Source: Patescibacteria group bacterium (lineage in GTDB: Bacteria; Patescibacteriota; Minisyncoccia; Phycocordibacterales; GWA1-40-21). From it: DNA of 34,048 nt. Both the position numbers and the translations under genes were made by a program. Numbering within the stretch: position 1 is the stretch's first letter; every line of letters starts with the position of its first letter. Location: contig JAGWZI010000007.1 in the NCBI GenBank assembly GCA_018968925.1, forward strand, positions 1 to 34,048, read 5' to 3'. The notes beneath the pieces are model-generated. The model was given only the letters and a program-made list of their open reading frames with translations. It did no database searches and was not told the origin of the DNA. This document shows positions 28,117 to 34,048 of the stretch, one piece after another.

Positions 28117-30662
28117 TCGCCGATCGTGACCGGCACTGTCACATCCCCCTCATTGTAGACGCTGTCGTAGACGGATATGGTGAGCTGGCTCGTGCCCGTG
28201 GCGATATTCATGGACGACGGCACAAAGCTGAAGAAATAGGGCGGCGTATCGGATGTGCCGACAAGCTCTTCGTTTACCGAGAAATTCACGCTCGCAACAG
28301 GGTATTTTGCGCTGACCGCAAAGGAGACGGGAATGCGGTCGTTCTCGCCATATGTCTTGCCGGGAAGCGGAGAGGCGACCATGACAGTCGGCCTGTTCGC
28401 GGCGGTGTGCACGTCGTCGTATTCGATCGGCTTTGCGGTTGCCGGTTGCGGGTGGGTAAGAAGCCATTGCTGGATGGGATATTCCCACAAATTATATTGC
28501 GAATCGACCGTCGGATCGACAGGCGCGGGTCCCGTCGGGTCCGATTTGTCGACCCAGTAGAGGATCGAATGGATATTCGGCACCGCCACCTCCTTTTTCG
28601 TCTCGGGCGGCGTCAAATCGGTGGCAAGTTTGCCGGAAACCGTATCGATGAAATACGTATCATCGCCCTGCCAGATGCCGCGCAGGACGGGTTTCAGCGT
28701 CGGATCTTCCGGCAAGGGTTTTATGAAATCATCGACCGATGTCGAAGCGAGCGCCGCGGCCATGAGCTGCCGCCAGAGCGGCGCAACGATCAGTCCGGCG
28801 ATATTCTTCACCATCGGCGTATTGTCGTTGTTGCCGGCCCAGGTGCCGACGACGACGTCCGGCGTATAGCCGATGGACCAGACATCGCGGTAATCGTTCG
28901 TCGTGCCGGTCTTTGCGGCGACTTCGCGGCCGGGGAACATGAAGACGGAGTTCGCCGAGCCGTATTCAGGCGCTTTGGCCACATTGTCCGAGAGCACATC
29001 GTTCATGAGATCGGCGATGTTCTGCGGCAGGACCTGGCGGCCCGACGTCGCGTATTGCTCGAGCGTGTCGCCGGTTGCGTCGGTGACGGAAATGATGCCG
29101 GTATACGGATTTCTCACACCTTCGTTCGCGAAGACGCCGTATGCTGACGTCATGTCGAGAAGCGACACTTCGCCGCCGCCGAGGACGAGCGTGAGGCCGT
29201 ACTGGTTCGGATCGTCCGACAGGGAGGTGATGCCCATCGCTTTTGCCGTGTCGAGCGAATCCTTCTGTCCGGCGAGATAGAAGAGCTGGACGGACGGAAT
29301 GTTGAGCGACAAAGCGAGCGCCGAGCGCAGGGATACCGGTCCGCGGTACAAACCGTCGAAGTCGGACGGCATGTAGCAGGCGGTCGAAGAAGATACGGGC
29401 GCGTTCGGATCGATCGGTTGTCCCTGCGGCGTGCAGGTGGTCTGGAATTCGGTCGGCAGGTCGAAGAGGATGGTGTCCGGCGTATAGCCTTTTTCGAAGG
29501 CGGTCGCGTAAATGAACGGCTTGAAGGTCGATCCCGGCTGGCGCAGCGCCAAGGCGACATTGTATTGCCCGTCAGTTGTCGTCGAGAAATAGTTTTCGGA
29601 GCCGACCATGGCGAGGATGCCGCCGGTCTTCGGGTCTATGGCGACTGCCGCGGCGTTCGAGGCGTTGAAATTCGTCTGGAGCGTCGGCGCATAATTGGCG
29701 ATGATCGTTTCCATCTCGGACTGCAGACTTGCGTCAAGAGTGGTGATGACCTTGAGTCCGCCGCTCGACACCATGTCTTCGCCGTATTTATTGACAAGGT
29801 ATTGTTTGATGAACTCGACGAAGTGCGGCGCCTGGATTCCGGTCGGTGACGGCGGCAGGAAGTTCACTTTTTCCTTCACCGCGGCGTCATGCTGTTCCTG
29901 GGTGATGAACTTGTTCTCAAGCATCTTGTCGAGCACGAGGTTTTTCCTCGCGTCGAGCGCCGCCCTGTTCGGTCCGTAGGGCGAATAGAAGGTCGGCGCG
30001 TTCGCGATCGCGGCGACGTATGCCGCCTCGGCGAGATCGACGGAGGCCGAACTCGTGCCGAAGAATTTCTGGCTCGCTTCTTCGACGCCGTAGGTGTTGC
30101 CGCCGTACGGATTGCCGTTCAGGTAGAGCGCGAGGATATCGTCCTTGCTCATGGCCCGTTCGAGTTCGAGTGACAGGACGAGTTCTTTCAGCTTGCGGCT
30201 GATGCTTTTTTCGTTCGTCAGCACCGAATTCTTCACCACCTGCTGGGTGATCGTCGATCCGCCCTGACTGAAGGAGCCGGAAAAGATGTCGACAAGGAGC
30301 GAGCGGATGATCGACGTCACCTTGATCGCGCCGTGCTCGTAGAAGGTCGGGTCCTCGATGGCGATCGTCGCGTTCTTGATGTAGTCGCTGATCGCGGAAA
30401 ACGGCACGACCGTGCGGTTTTGGTCCTGGTGGATCTCGTAGAGCAGGATGGTGCCGGTGCGGTCGTAGATGCGCGTCGATTGGGCGACCTTGACGCTTGA
30501 GAGGGATGAGAGATCGGGCAGTTTGAAGGTTGCCATCCACAGCGCGAGCATGCCGAAAAGCGCAAGAACGACCGCGAGCATGCCGAGCAAGATGCCTTTT
30601 TTATTGTGCTTGATATCGTGCCGGACGGCATGGACGATATGATCGATATGCGGTTTTTTCAC
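28113..30662 (-). CDS. Class A penicillin-binding protein (glycosyltransferase-transpeptidase)
   Basis: An 849-residue bifunctional peptidoglycan synthase. A short basic cytoplasmic tail and a transmembrane helix (about 23-45) lead to a GT51 glycosyltransferase domain with IEDPTFYEHGA (catalytic Glu near 102) and GGSTITQQVVKN. The transpeptidase domain has the active-site serine in GSTFKPF (about 378), a SLN triad element and the KTG motif in AAKTGTTND (about 580). A C-terminal extension of about 100 residues (750-849) is beta-rich and Ig-like (VMVASPLPGKTYGENDRIPV). The start is GTG, 6 nt after TATAAT. It is probably the PBP1A equivalent. It is convergent with and overlaps the DciA-like gene. 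Confidence 0.95.
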   Translation of the reverse strand: MKKPHIDHIVHAVRHDIKHNKKGILLGMLAVVLALFGMLALWMATFKLPDLSSLSSVKVAQSTRIYDRTGTILLYEIHQDQNRTVVPFSAISDYIKNATIAIEDPTFYEHGAIKVTSIIRSLLVDIFSGSFSQGGSTITQQVVKNSVLTNEKSISRKLKELVLSLELERAMSKDDILALYLNGNPYGGNTYGVEEASQKFFGTSSASVDLAEAAYVAAIANAPTFYSPYGPNRAALDARKNLVLDKMLENKFITQEQHDAAVKEKVNFLPPSPTGIQAPHFVEFIKQYLVNKYGEDMVSSGGLKVITTLDASLQSEMETIIANYAPTLQTNFNASNAAAVAIDPKTGGILAMVGSENYFSTTTDGQYNVALALRQPGSTFKPFIYATAFEKGYTPDTILFDLPTEFQTTCTPQGQPIDPNAPVSSSTACYMPSDFDGLYRGPVSLRSALALSLNIPSVQLFYLAGQKDSLDTAKAMGITSLSDDPNQYGLTLVLGGGEVSLLDMTSAYGVFANEGVRNPYTGIISVTDATGDTLEQYATSGRQVLPQNIADLMNDVLSDNVAKAPEYGSANSVFMFPGREVAAKTGTTNDYRDVWSIGYTPDVVVGTWAGNNDNTPMVKNIAGLIVAPLWRQLMAAALASTSVDDFIKPLPEDPTLKPVLRGIWQGDDTYFIDTVSGKLATDLTPPETKKEVAVPNIHSILYWVDKSDPTGPAPVDPTVDSQYNLWEYPIQQWLLTHPQPATAKPIEYDDVHTAANRPTVMVASPLPGKTYGENDRIPVSFAVSAKYPVASVNFSVNEELVGTSDTPPYFFSFVPSSMNIATGTSQLTISVYDSVYNEGDVTVPVTIGD

Positions 30663-30668
30663 GAGGAA

Positions 30669-30674
30669 ATTATA
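30669..30674 (-). promoter_or_regulatory. Extended -10 for the penicillin-binding protein gene
   Basis: On the minus strand TGG-TATAAT ends 6 nt before the GTG start at 30662, giving a leaderless GTG transcript. Confidence 0.68.
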
Positions 30675-30717
30675 CCACGCGCGGCCGTCTTGCGGTGCAA
30701 AAAAGGCCAGATTGTGC

Positions 30718-30723
30718 TACATT
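30718..30723 (+). promoter_or_regulatory. Extended -10 for tyrS
   Basis: TGTGC-TACATT; the hexamer ends 6 nt before ATG 30730. It is back to back with the penicillin-binding protein promoter. Confidence 0.58.
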
Positions 30724-30729
30724 TTGGGA

Positions 30730-31941
30730 ATGGTAAACACTGATTCGGAGAAAATAGAGGAAATTTTGACTCGGAGCATCCAAACAATTTTACCGTCAAA
30801 AGATGCATTCAAAAAAGAACTTTTGAGTGGCAAGAGATTGAGAATATATGTCGGTGCCGATGCTACCGGTTCAAAACTGCATATCGGACATGCTACGAAT
30901 TTTATGATCCTTGAACGGCTGCGGCAGCTCGGGCATGAGGTCATAATCCTCTTTGGAGATTTTACCGCAATGATCGGCGACCCGACAGGAAAGGACAAAG
31001 AAAGAAGGACCTTGACCAAAAAAGAGGTGGAAAGCAATTTGAAAACCTGGAAAAACCAAGTAAGCAAGATCGTGAAAATAGGGAATTTCAATAATGGAGC
31101 GAAAATCGTCAGGAACAGCTCATGGTTCTCGAAAATGAATTTTGCCGATGTTGTCGGCCTCGCTTCCCATTTTACCCTTCAACAGATGGTGGAAAGGGAT
31201 ATGTTCCAAAAAAGGCTTGAGGAAAAAAAACCGATCTTTTTGCATGAGTTTTTTTATCCGCTCATGCAGGGGTATGACAGCGTTGTTCTCGATGTTGATG
31301 TGGAGATCGGAGGCAACGACCAGACATTCAATATGCTGGCCGGGAGGACTCTACAGAAAATCAAGAGAAATAAGGAAAAATTCGTTGTCGCGACGACACT
31401 TTTGATAAATCCAAAAACAGGCAAGAAACTGATGAATAAAAGCGAGGGGATCATCATTGGTCTCGATGACGAATACAATGACATGTTTGGAAAGGTCATG
31501 GCTCTTCCGGACGAGACGATCATTTCAGTGTTCATTGATTGCACGTATGTTTCTCTCAATGAAATTGAAAAAATCAGGAAGGCTCTGGAGAGCGGAGCAA
31601 ATCCCCGCGATGCAAAGATGCGATTGGCGAAAGAAATCGTGACGATCTATCACGGAGAAGAAAAGGGAGAAAAGGCGGAGCAAAATTTCATTGAAACCTT
31701 CAAAAAAGGCGGCGTGCCGGAAGGTATGCAGGAAGTGAAAGCAGAAAACGAAAAACCGCTTTCGGAAATTCTCCTCGGCGCAAAAATCGTCGAATCAAAA
31801 TCCGATTTTCGCCGGCTCGTCCTTGAAGGCGCGGTTTCCGATGCAGTATCAGGTGAAAAAATCACCGATCCGAATTACAAGATCTCGAAAAATATTACCC
31901 TAAAAATCGGGAAAAAACGGTTCGTGAAAATAGTTTTGTAA
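30730..31941 (+). CDS. tyrS: Tyrosyl-tRNA synthetase
   Basis: A 403-residue class I synthetase that charges tRNA-Tyr. It shows the HIGH motif (SKLHIGHATNF), GDFTAMIGDPTGK, HEFFYPLMQGYDSVVLDVD and DQTFNMLAGRTLQ. The KMSKS loop is replaced by KLMNKSEG, which keeps the Lys-Ser pair. A C-terminal S4 RNA-binding domain ends the protein (DFRRLVLEGAVSD, then ITLKIGKKRFVKIVL). ATG 30730 is chosen over the in-frame TTG 30712, which lies upstream of the -10 box. The gene is more AT-rich and uses more AAA/AAT/ATA codons than its neighbours. ruvC starts 3 nt later, so the two form an operon. Confidence 0.95.
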   Translation: MVNTDSEKIEEILTRSIQTILPSKDAFKKELLSGKRLRIYVGADATGSKLHIGHATNFMILERLRQLGHEVIILFGDFTAMIGDPTGKDKERRTLTKKEVESNLKTWKNQVSKIVKIGNFNNGAKIVRNSSWFSKMNFADVVGLASHFTLQQMVERDMFQKRLEEKKPIFLHEFFYPLMQGYDSVVLDVDVEIGGNDQTFNMLAGRTLQKIKRNKEKFVVATTLLINPKTGKKLMNKSEGIIIGLDDEYNDMFGKVMALPDETIISVFIDCTYVSLNEIEKIRKALESGANPRDAKMRLAKEIVTIYHGEEKGEKAEQNFIETFKKGGVPEGMQEVKAENEKPLSEILLGAKIVESKSDFRRLVLEGAVSDAVSGEKITDPNYKISKNITLKIGKKRFVKIVL

Positions 31942-31944
31942 TCT

Positions 31945-32427
31945 ATGCGGATCCTCGCCATCGATCCGGGATACGAGCGCATGGGCGTCGCGGTGCTCGA
32001 GAAAAATTCCGGCAAAGAGAACCTGATTTTTTCCGAATGCTTCCGCACATCGGCGAAATTGCCGCATGCGGAGCGTCTCGTGCTTGTCGGCCGTGAAGTC
32101 CGTGCGCTCGTGAAAAAATACCGGCCGGACGCGGTCGCGCTCGAAACCTTGTTCTTTGAAAAGAACCAGAAGACCGCCATGCATGTCGCCGAGGCGCGGG
32201 GCGTCCTGCTTTTCATCGCGGCGGAAGCGGGTTTGCCGGCCGCCGAATTCACGCCGATGGAGATCAAGGTGGCGGTGACCGGCTACGGCAAAAGCGACAA
32301 GTGGCAAGTGACCAGCATGGTAGAGCGTCTCGTGAACATAAAAAAAGCCATCAAATATGATGACGAATACGACGCGATCGCGGTCGGCCTCACGTATTTT
32401 GCCACTCACCACTCCGCCGGATCGTAA
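31945..32427 (+). CDS. ruvC: Holliday junction resolvase RuvC
   Basis: A 160-residue endonuclease that cuts four-way DNA junctions during recombination. The acidic catalytic set is visible: Asp7 in LAIDPGYERMG, Glu in ALETLFFEKN near residue 69, and the Asp residues in KYDDEYDAIAVGLTYF near the C-terminus. The KNQKTAMHVAEARGVLL helix and the ITG-like block (VAVTGYGKSDKWQV) are also family features. It is in an operon with tyrS and overlaps the convergent acidic gene by 22 bases. No ruvA or ruvB is in view. Confidence 0.96.
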   Translation: MRILAIDPGYERMGVAVLEKNSGKENLIFSECFRTSAKLPHAERLVLVGREVRALVKKYRPDAVALETLFFEKNQKTAMHVAEARGVLLFIAAEAGLPAAEFTPMEIKVAVTGYGKSDKWQVTSMVERLVNIKKAIKYDDEYDAIAVGLTYFATHHSAGS

Positions 32428-32654
32428 TCGAGCTCGTCCTCGTCTTCGCTGGTTTCTGTTTCTTCCTCGCCGGGCGTTTCGTCCGATCCGGATTCCTCAA
32501 AGGCATCAAGCACACCGTCGGATATGACGCCACCTTCCTTGTGCTCTTCCTCCTCTTCCTGCGGCTCCGTCGCCTGCGGTGCTTCCGCCGGTTTCGTTTC
32601 CTTGGCTTTCTTTTCCGGCTTGGGAGCGGTTTTCGGTTTCGGTTTAGTTGTCAT
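32406..32654 (-). CDS. Small low-complexity acidic protein, unknown function
   Basis: An 82-residue frame with a Lys/Pro-rich basic start (MTTKPKPKTAPKPEKKAKET) and a strongly acidic second half (EPQEEEEEHKEGG, then ESGSDETPGEEETETSEDED) ending LDYDPAEW. It is probably disordered. It overlaps the 3' end of ruvC by 22 bases on the opposite strand. The bias toward sensible codons and the intact ATG support a real gene, but there is no clear promoter or Shine-Dalgarno sequence. The low complexity makes the frame hard to judge. It could be a histone- or ribosome-associated tail protein; there is no evidence for either. Confidence 0.6.
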   Translation of the reverse strand: MTTKPKPKTAPKPEKKAKETKPAEAPQATEPQEEEEEHKEGGVISDGVLDAFEESGSDETPGEEETETSEDEDELDYDPAEW

Positions 32655-32711
32655 ATTTTATTGACGAAGAGTATTTTCCAAAATCATTGGAATTTTGCAA
32701 AGGGCGGAAAC

Positions 32712-32720
32712 TGTGGATAA
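32712..32720 (-). promoter_or_regulatory. DnaA-box sequence outside the origin
   Basis: An exact DnaA box (TTATCCACA on the minus strand), 10 bases before the long inverted repeat at 32730-32791. Confidence 0.4.
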
Positions 32721-32729
32721 CTGCCGGGG

Positions 32730-32791
32730 CGGCGGCAAGTCATTTTTGCGAGGCGGGGCAAGGTCTGGTCAGCAAAAATGACTTGCCGCCG
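32730..32791. repeat. Perfect 20-bp inverted repeat with 22-nt loop
   Basis: The arm 32730-32749 (beginning CGGCGGCAAGTC) is exactly complementary to 32772-32791 (ending GACTTGCCGCCG). The spacer is GC-rich and unrelated. It lies 3' of yebC without a T-run on either strand, so it is not a simple intrinsic terminator. It could form a very stable RNA or DNA hairpin. Confidence 0.85.
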
Positions 32792-32812
32792 TCTTGACCC
32801 GCTTGCTATGAA

Positions 32813-33343
32813 CTATTCCGCGTTCGTATAGACGTCCTGAACGTCCTCATTTTCCTCAAGATCGCCGATAAGCTTTTCGAGCGCCGGTGTGTCGGCTTCG
32901 GAGACGGGCACGGTCGTTTTCGGCATCCAGCCTTCCGGCGTCTTCTCGAACGCCCACGAGGCGGAACCGGACGCGGCGAGCGACGTGCCGTTCTCGGAAA
33001 GGATATGCTTGATCTCGGCGGCGGCTTTGTTGCGGTTCGTGGTGAGTACTTCGATGATGAGCGCCACGCCGCCCGGACCGTATGCTTCATAGGTCGTTTC
33101 TTCCATCTGTTCCGCTCCTGCGCCCGACGCTTTCTTGATCGCGCGGTCGATATTGTCGGCCGGCATGTTCACTTCTTTCGCTTTTTCTATCGCGGCGCGC
33201 AAGGACGGCGATGACATATTGCCATTCGCTTTTTTCGCTTCGATCTGGAGCATCTTCGCCATCTTGCCGAAGATCTTGCTCTTCTCGGCATCGGTTTTCG
33301 CCTTCAGCCGTTTTATTTTCGAGAATTTATTGTGTCCGGACAT
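32813..33343 (-). CDS. yebC: YebC/PmpR/TACO1-family translation factor, compact form
   Basis: A 176-residue protein of the YebC family, known for a role in translation of proline-rich stretches and formerly described as a transcription regulator. The N-terminal domain has GHNKFSKIKRLKAKTDAEKS, then AAIEKAKEVNMPADNIDRAI. The YEAYGPGGVALIIEVLTTNR and SWAFEKTPEG blocks and the C-terminal DLEENEDVQDVYTNAE are all present. About 60 residues usually found between the last two blocks are absent, so this is a shortened version (the family is about 240). A TATAAT ends 10 nt before the ATG. Confidence 0.93.
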   Translation of the reverse strand: MSGHNKFSKIKRLKAKTDAEKSKIFGKMAKMLQIEAKKANGNMSSPSLRAAIEKAKEVNMPADNIDRAIKKASGAGAEQMEETTYEAYGPGGVALIIEVLTTNRNKAAAEIKHILSENGTSLAASGSASWAFEKTPEGWMPKTTVPVSEADTPALEKLIGDLEENEDVQDVYTNAE

Positions 33344-33353
33344 AATGTTAAAA

Positions 33354-33359
33354 ATTATA
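33354..33359 (-). promoter_or_regulatory. -10 box for yebC
   Basis: On the minus strand TATAAT ends 10 nt before the ATG at 33343. A second TATAGT lies 6 nt further upstream. Confidence 0.6.
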
Positions 33360-33452
33360 GGCCGACTATAGCACCAGGAAAAGAAAAATGAAAGCTAATT
33401 TATTACACCGTATTCATAAAATCAATCAAAGCATCGGTATTTGAAGATAGAA

Positions 33453-33461
33453 TTATCCACA
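33453..33461 (+). promoter_or_regulatory. DnaA-box sequence in the yebC-higB spacer
   Basis: An exact TTATCCACA in an AT-rich 213-bp spacer that otherwise holds the yebC and higB promoters. Confidence 0.4.
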
Positions 33462-33494
33462 CCAACCTGTATTGTGCCAATTAAGCATTTCTGG

Positions 33495-33521
33495 TATATT
33501 CTGGTTTACCAGTATGGTAAA
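33495..33521 (+). promoter_or_regulatory. Promoter and operator of the HigBA-like operon
   Basis: An extended -10 (TGG-TATATT, hexamer 33495-33500) is followed at once by a perfect palindrome, TTTACC-AGTAT-GGTAAA (33505-33521). The palindrome would cover the start of transcription. Such sites are where HigA-type antitoxins repress their own operon. The leader before the ATG would be about 50 nt. Confidence 0.55.
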
Positions 33522-33556
33522 TTTAATTTCTACGTCTCTCGTGGCAAGATGGTATT

Positions 33557-33895
33557 ATGAAAATAACTTTCAGCAAGCCGAAACACGAATCTCTAGTAAA
33601 CGACCATGATGCTCTTTGCAAAAAATTCAATAAGAAAGGGCAATCAATTGCCGATAATATTATCCTTACCATGGATGCTCTTATCGCCGCAGATTCTCTG
33701 GCTGATCTTCCACCATCGTTTCGCCCGCATCCTTTAAAGGGCGAATACAAAGGATGTTTTGCCGCCGATGTTACCAATACGCATAGAGTTATTTTTCAAC
33801 CCAATCACGACAAAGATCCAAATTTTAGAATCGATAATCCCAAGACCATTAAATCAATATTGATCCTCGAAATTTTTGAAGACTATCACAAATAA
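33557..33895 (+). CDS. HigB/RelE-family toxin (mRNA interferase)
   Basis: A 112-residue protein with the HigB-type pattern: an N-terminal helix pair (ESLVNDHDALCKKFNKKGQS), then DLPPSFRPHPLKGEYKGCFA, VTNTHRVIFQPNH and a last strand/helix ILILEIFEDYHK. The conserved HPLKG, RVIF and DYHK segments are typical of ribosome-dependent RelE/HigB toxins. It precedes its antitoxin by 2 nt, in the toxin-first order of higBA. The gene is markedly AT-rich compared with the chromosome around it, suggesting acquisition. No Shine-Dalgarno sequence is evident. Confidence 0.88.
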   Translation: MKITFSKPKHESLVNDHDALCKKFNKKGQSIADNIILTMDALIAADSLADLPPSFRPHPLKGEYKGCFAADVTNTHRVIFQPNHDKDPNFRIDNPKTIKSILILEIFEDYHK

Positions 33896-33897
33896 AA

Positions 33898-34048
33898 ATG
33901 GGATATCAACCGAACAAAATCATACATCCAGGACAGTTCATTTCTAAAGTCTTAGAAAGGGAGGGAATGACACAGAAAAATCTAAGCGATCGTACTGGAC
34001 TCACCGAAAAGCATCTCAGCCAAATCATTAACGGAGAAGCTTCAATTA
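33898..34048 (+). CDS. HigA-family antitoxin (XRE helix-turn-helix), 5' part
   Basis: Fifty codons are visible before the window ends, so the 3' part is missing. The protein begins MGYQPNKIIHPGQFISKVLE and continues into a Cro/CI-type helix-turn-helix (MTQKNLSDRTGLTEKHLSQI, then INGEASI). The HPG start and the HTH match HigA antitoxins, which bind and neutralise HigB and repress the operon. It starts 2 nt after the toxin stop. It is AT-rich like the toxin. Confidence 0.9.
   Translation, partial: MGYQPNKIIHPGQFISKVLEREGMTQKNLSDRTGLTEKHLSQIINGEASI

Noticed and set aside
1-34048. CRISPR arrays, tRNA, rRNA, insertion sequences
   Set aside because: No regularly spaced repeats, cloverleaf-like arms with tRNA consensus boxes, rRNA segments or transposase motifs were recognised by eye; a small RNA without strong structure could have been missed.

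Overview
The window looks like a chromosomal segment from a Candidate Phyla Radiation (Patescibacteria) bacterium, most likely the Parcubacteria/Paceibacteria side. The reasons are a minimal rpmH-rnpA-yidC-jag / dnaA-dnaN origin block, many short or trimmed housekeeping proteins (YebC, UvrD, L34, RuvC), a PrgI / TraC-like / VirB4 / pilin-like cluster of the type common in that group, and several secreted proteins of unknown function. This placement is inferred from gene content; no rRNA is present. The DNA is fairly GC-rich apart from the origin spacers, the start of dnaN, tyrS and the right-hand toxin-antitoxin edge.

Layout. 1-4492 (+): the 3' part of pnp, a membrane protein of unknown function, a DksA/TraR-like protein and comM. 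4538-6910 (-): a LysM-M23 peptidase and an unknown 345-residue protein. 7004-9747 (+): a UvrD/PcrA-type helicase overlapping rsmA. 9767-23334 (+): a 13.6 kb block of eleven envelope/secretion genes (peptidoglycan-binding protein, TSP3 protein, secreted unknown, VirB6-like protein, small soluble unknown, PrgI, TraC-like domain protein, VirB4-like ATPase, secreted unknown, pilin-like protein with a peptidase-like tail, beta-propeller-like protein). 23335-25109 (-): jag, yidC, rnpA, rpmH. 25252-28116 (+): dnaA, dnaN and a DciA/DUF721-like small gene. 28113-30662 (-): class A penicillin-binding protein. 30730-32427 (+): tyrS-ruvC. 32406-33343 (-): a small acidic protein and yebC. 33557-34048 (+): a HigB-like toxin and the start of its HigA-like antitoxin.

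How the parts work together. The 9.8-23.3 kb block resembles a stripped-down type IV secretion or pilus machine. It has an ATPase, a polytopic channel protein, PrgI and a pilin, but no relaxase, coupling protein, VirB8/9/10 or VirB11 in view. Its secreted partners carry peptidoglycan-binding, calcium-binding and peptidase-like domains, so an envelope-spanning DNA-uptake, attachment or export device is plausible. ComM, a natural-transformation helicase, lies nearby. The 23.3-28.1 kb block is the classic replication-origin neighbourhood.

Regulation. About seventeen genes have a -10 hexamer, often as an extended TGn-TATAAT, ending only 6-12 nt before the start codon (18 nt in one case). Shine-Dalgarno sequences are almost absent. 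This implies that leaderless mRNAs are the rule here. The one clear exception is the unknown gene at 5873-6910, which has a strong GGAGGG and its own -35/-10 promoter and terminator.
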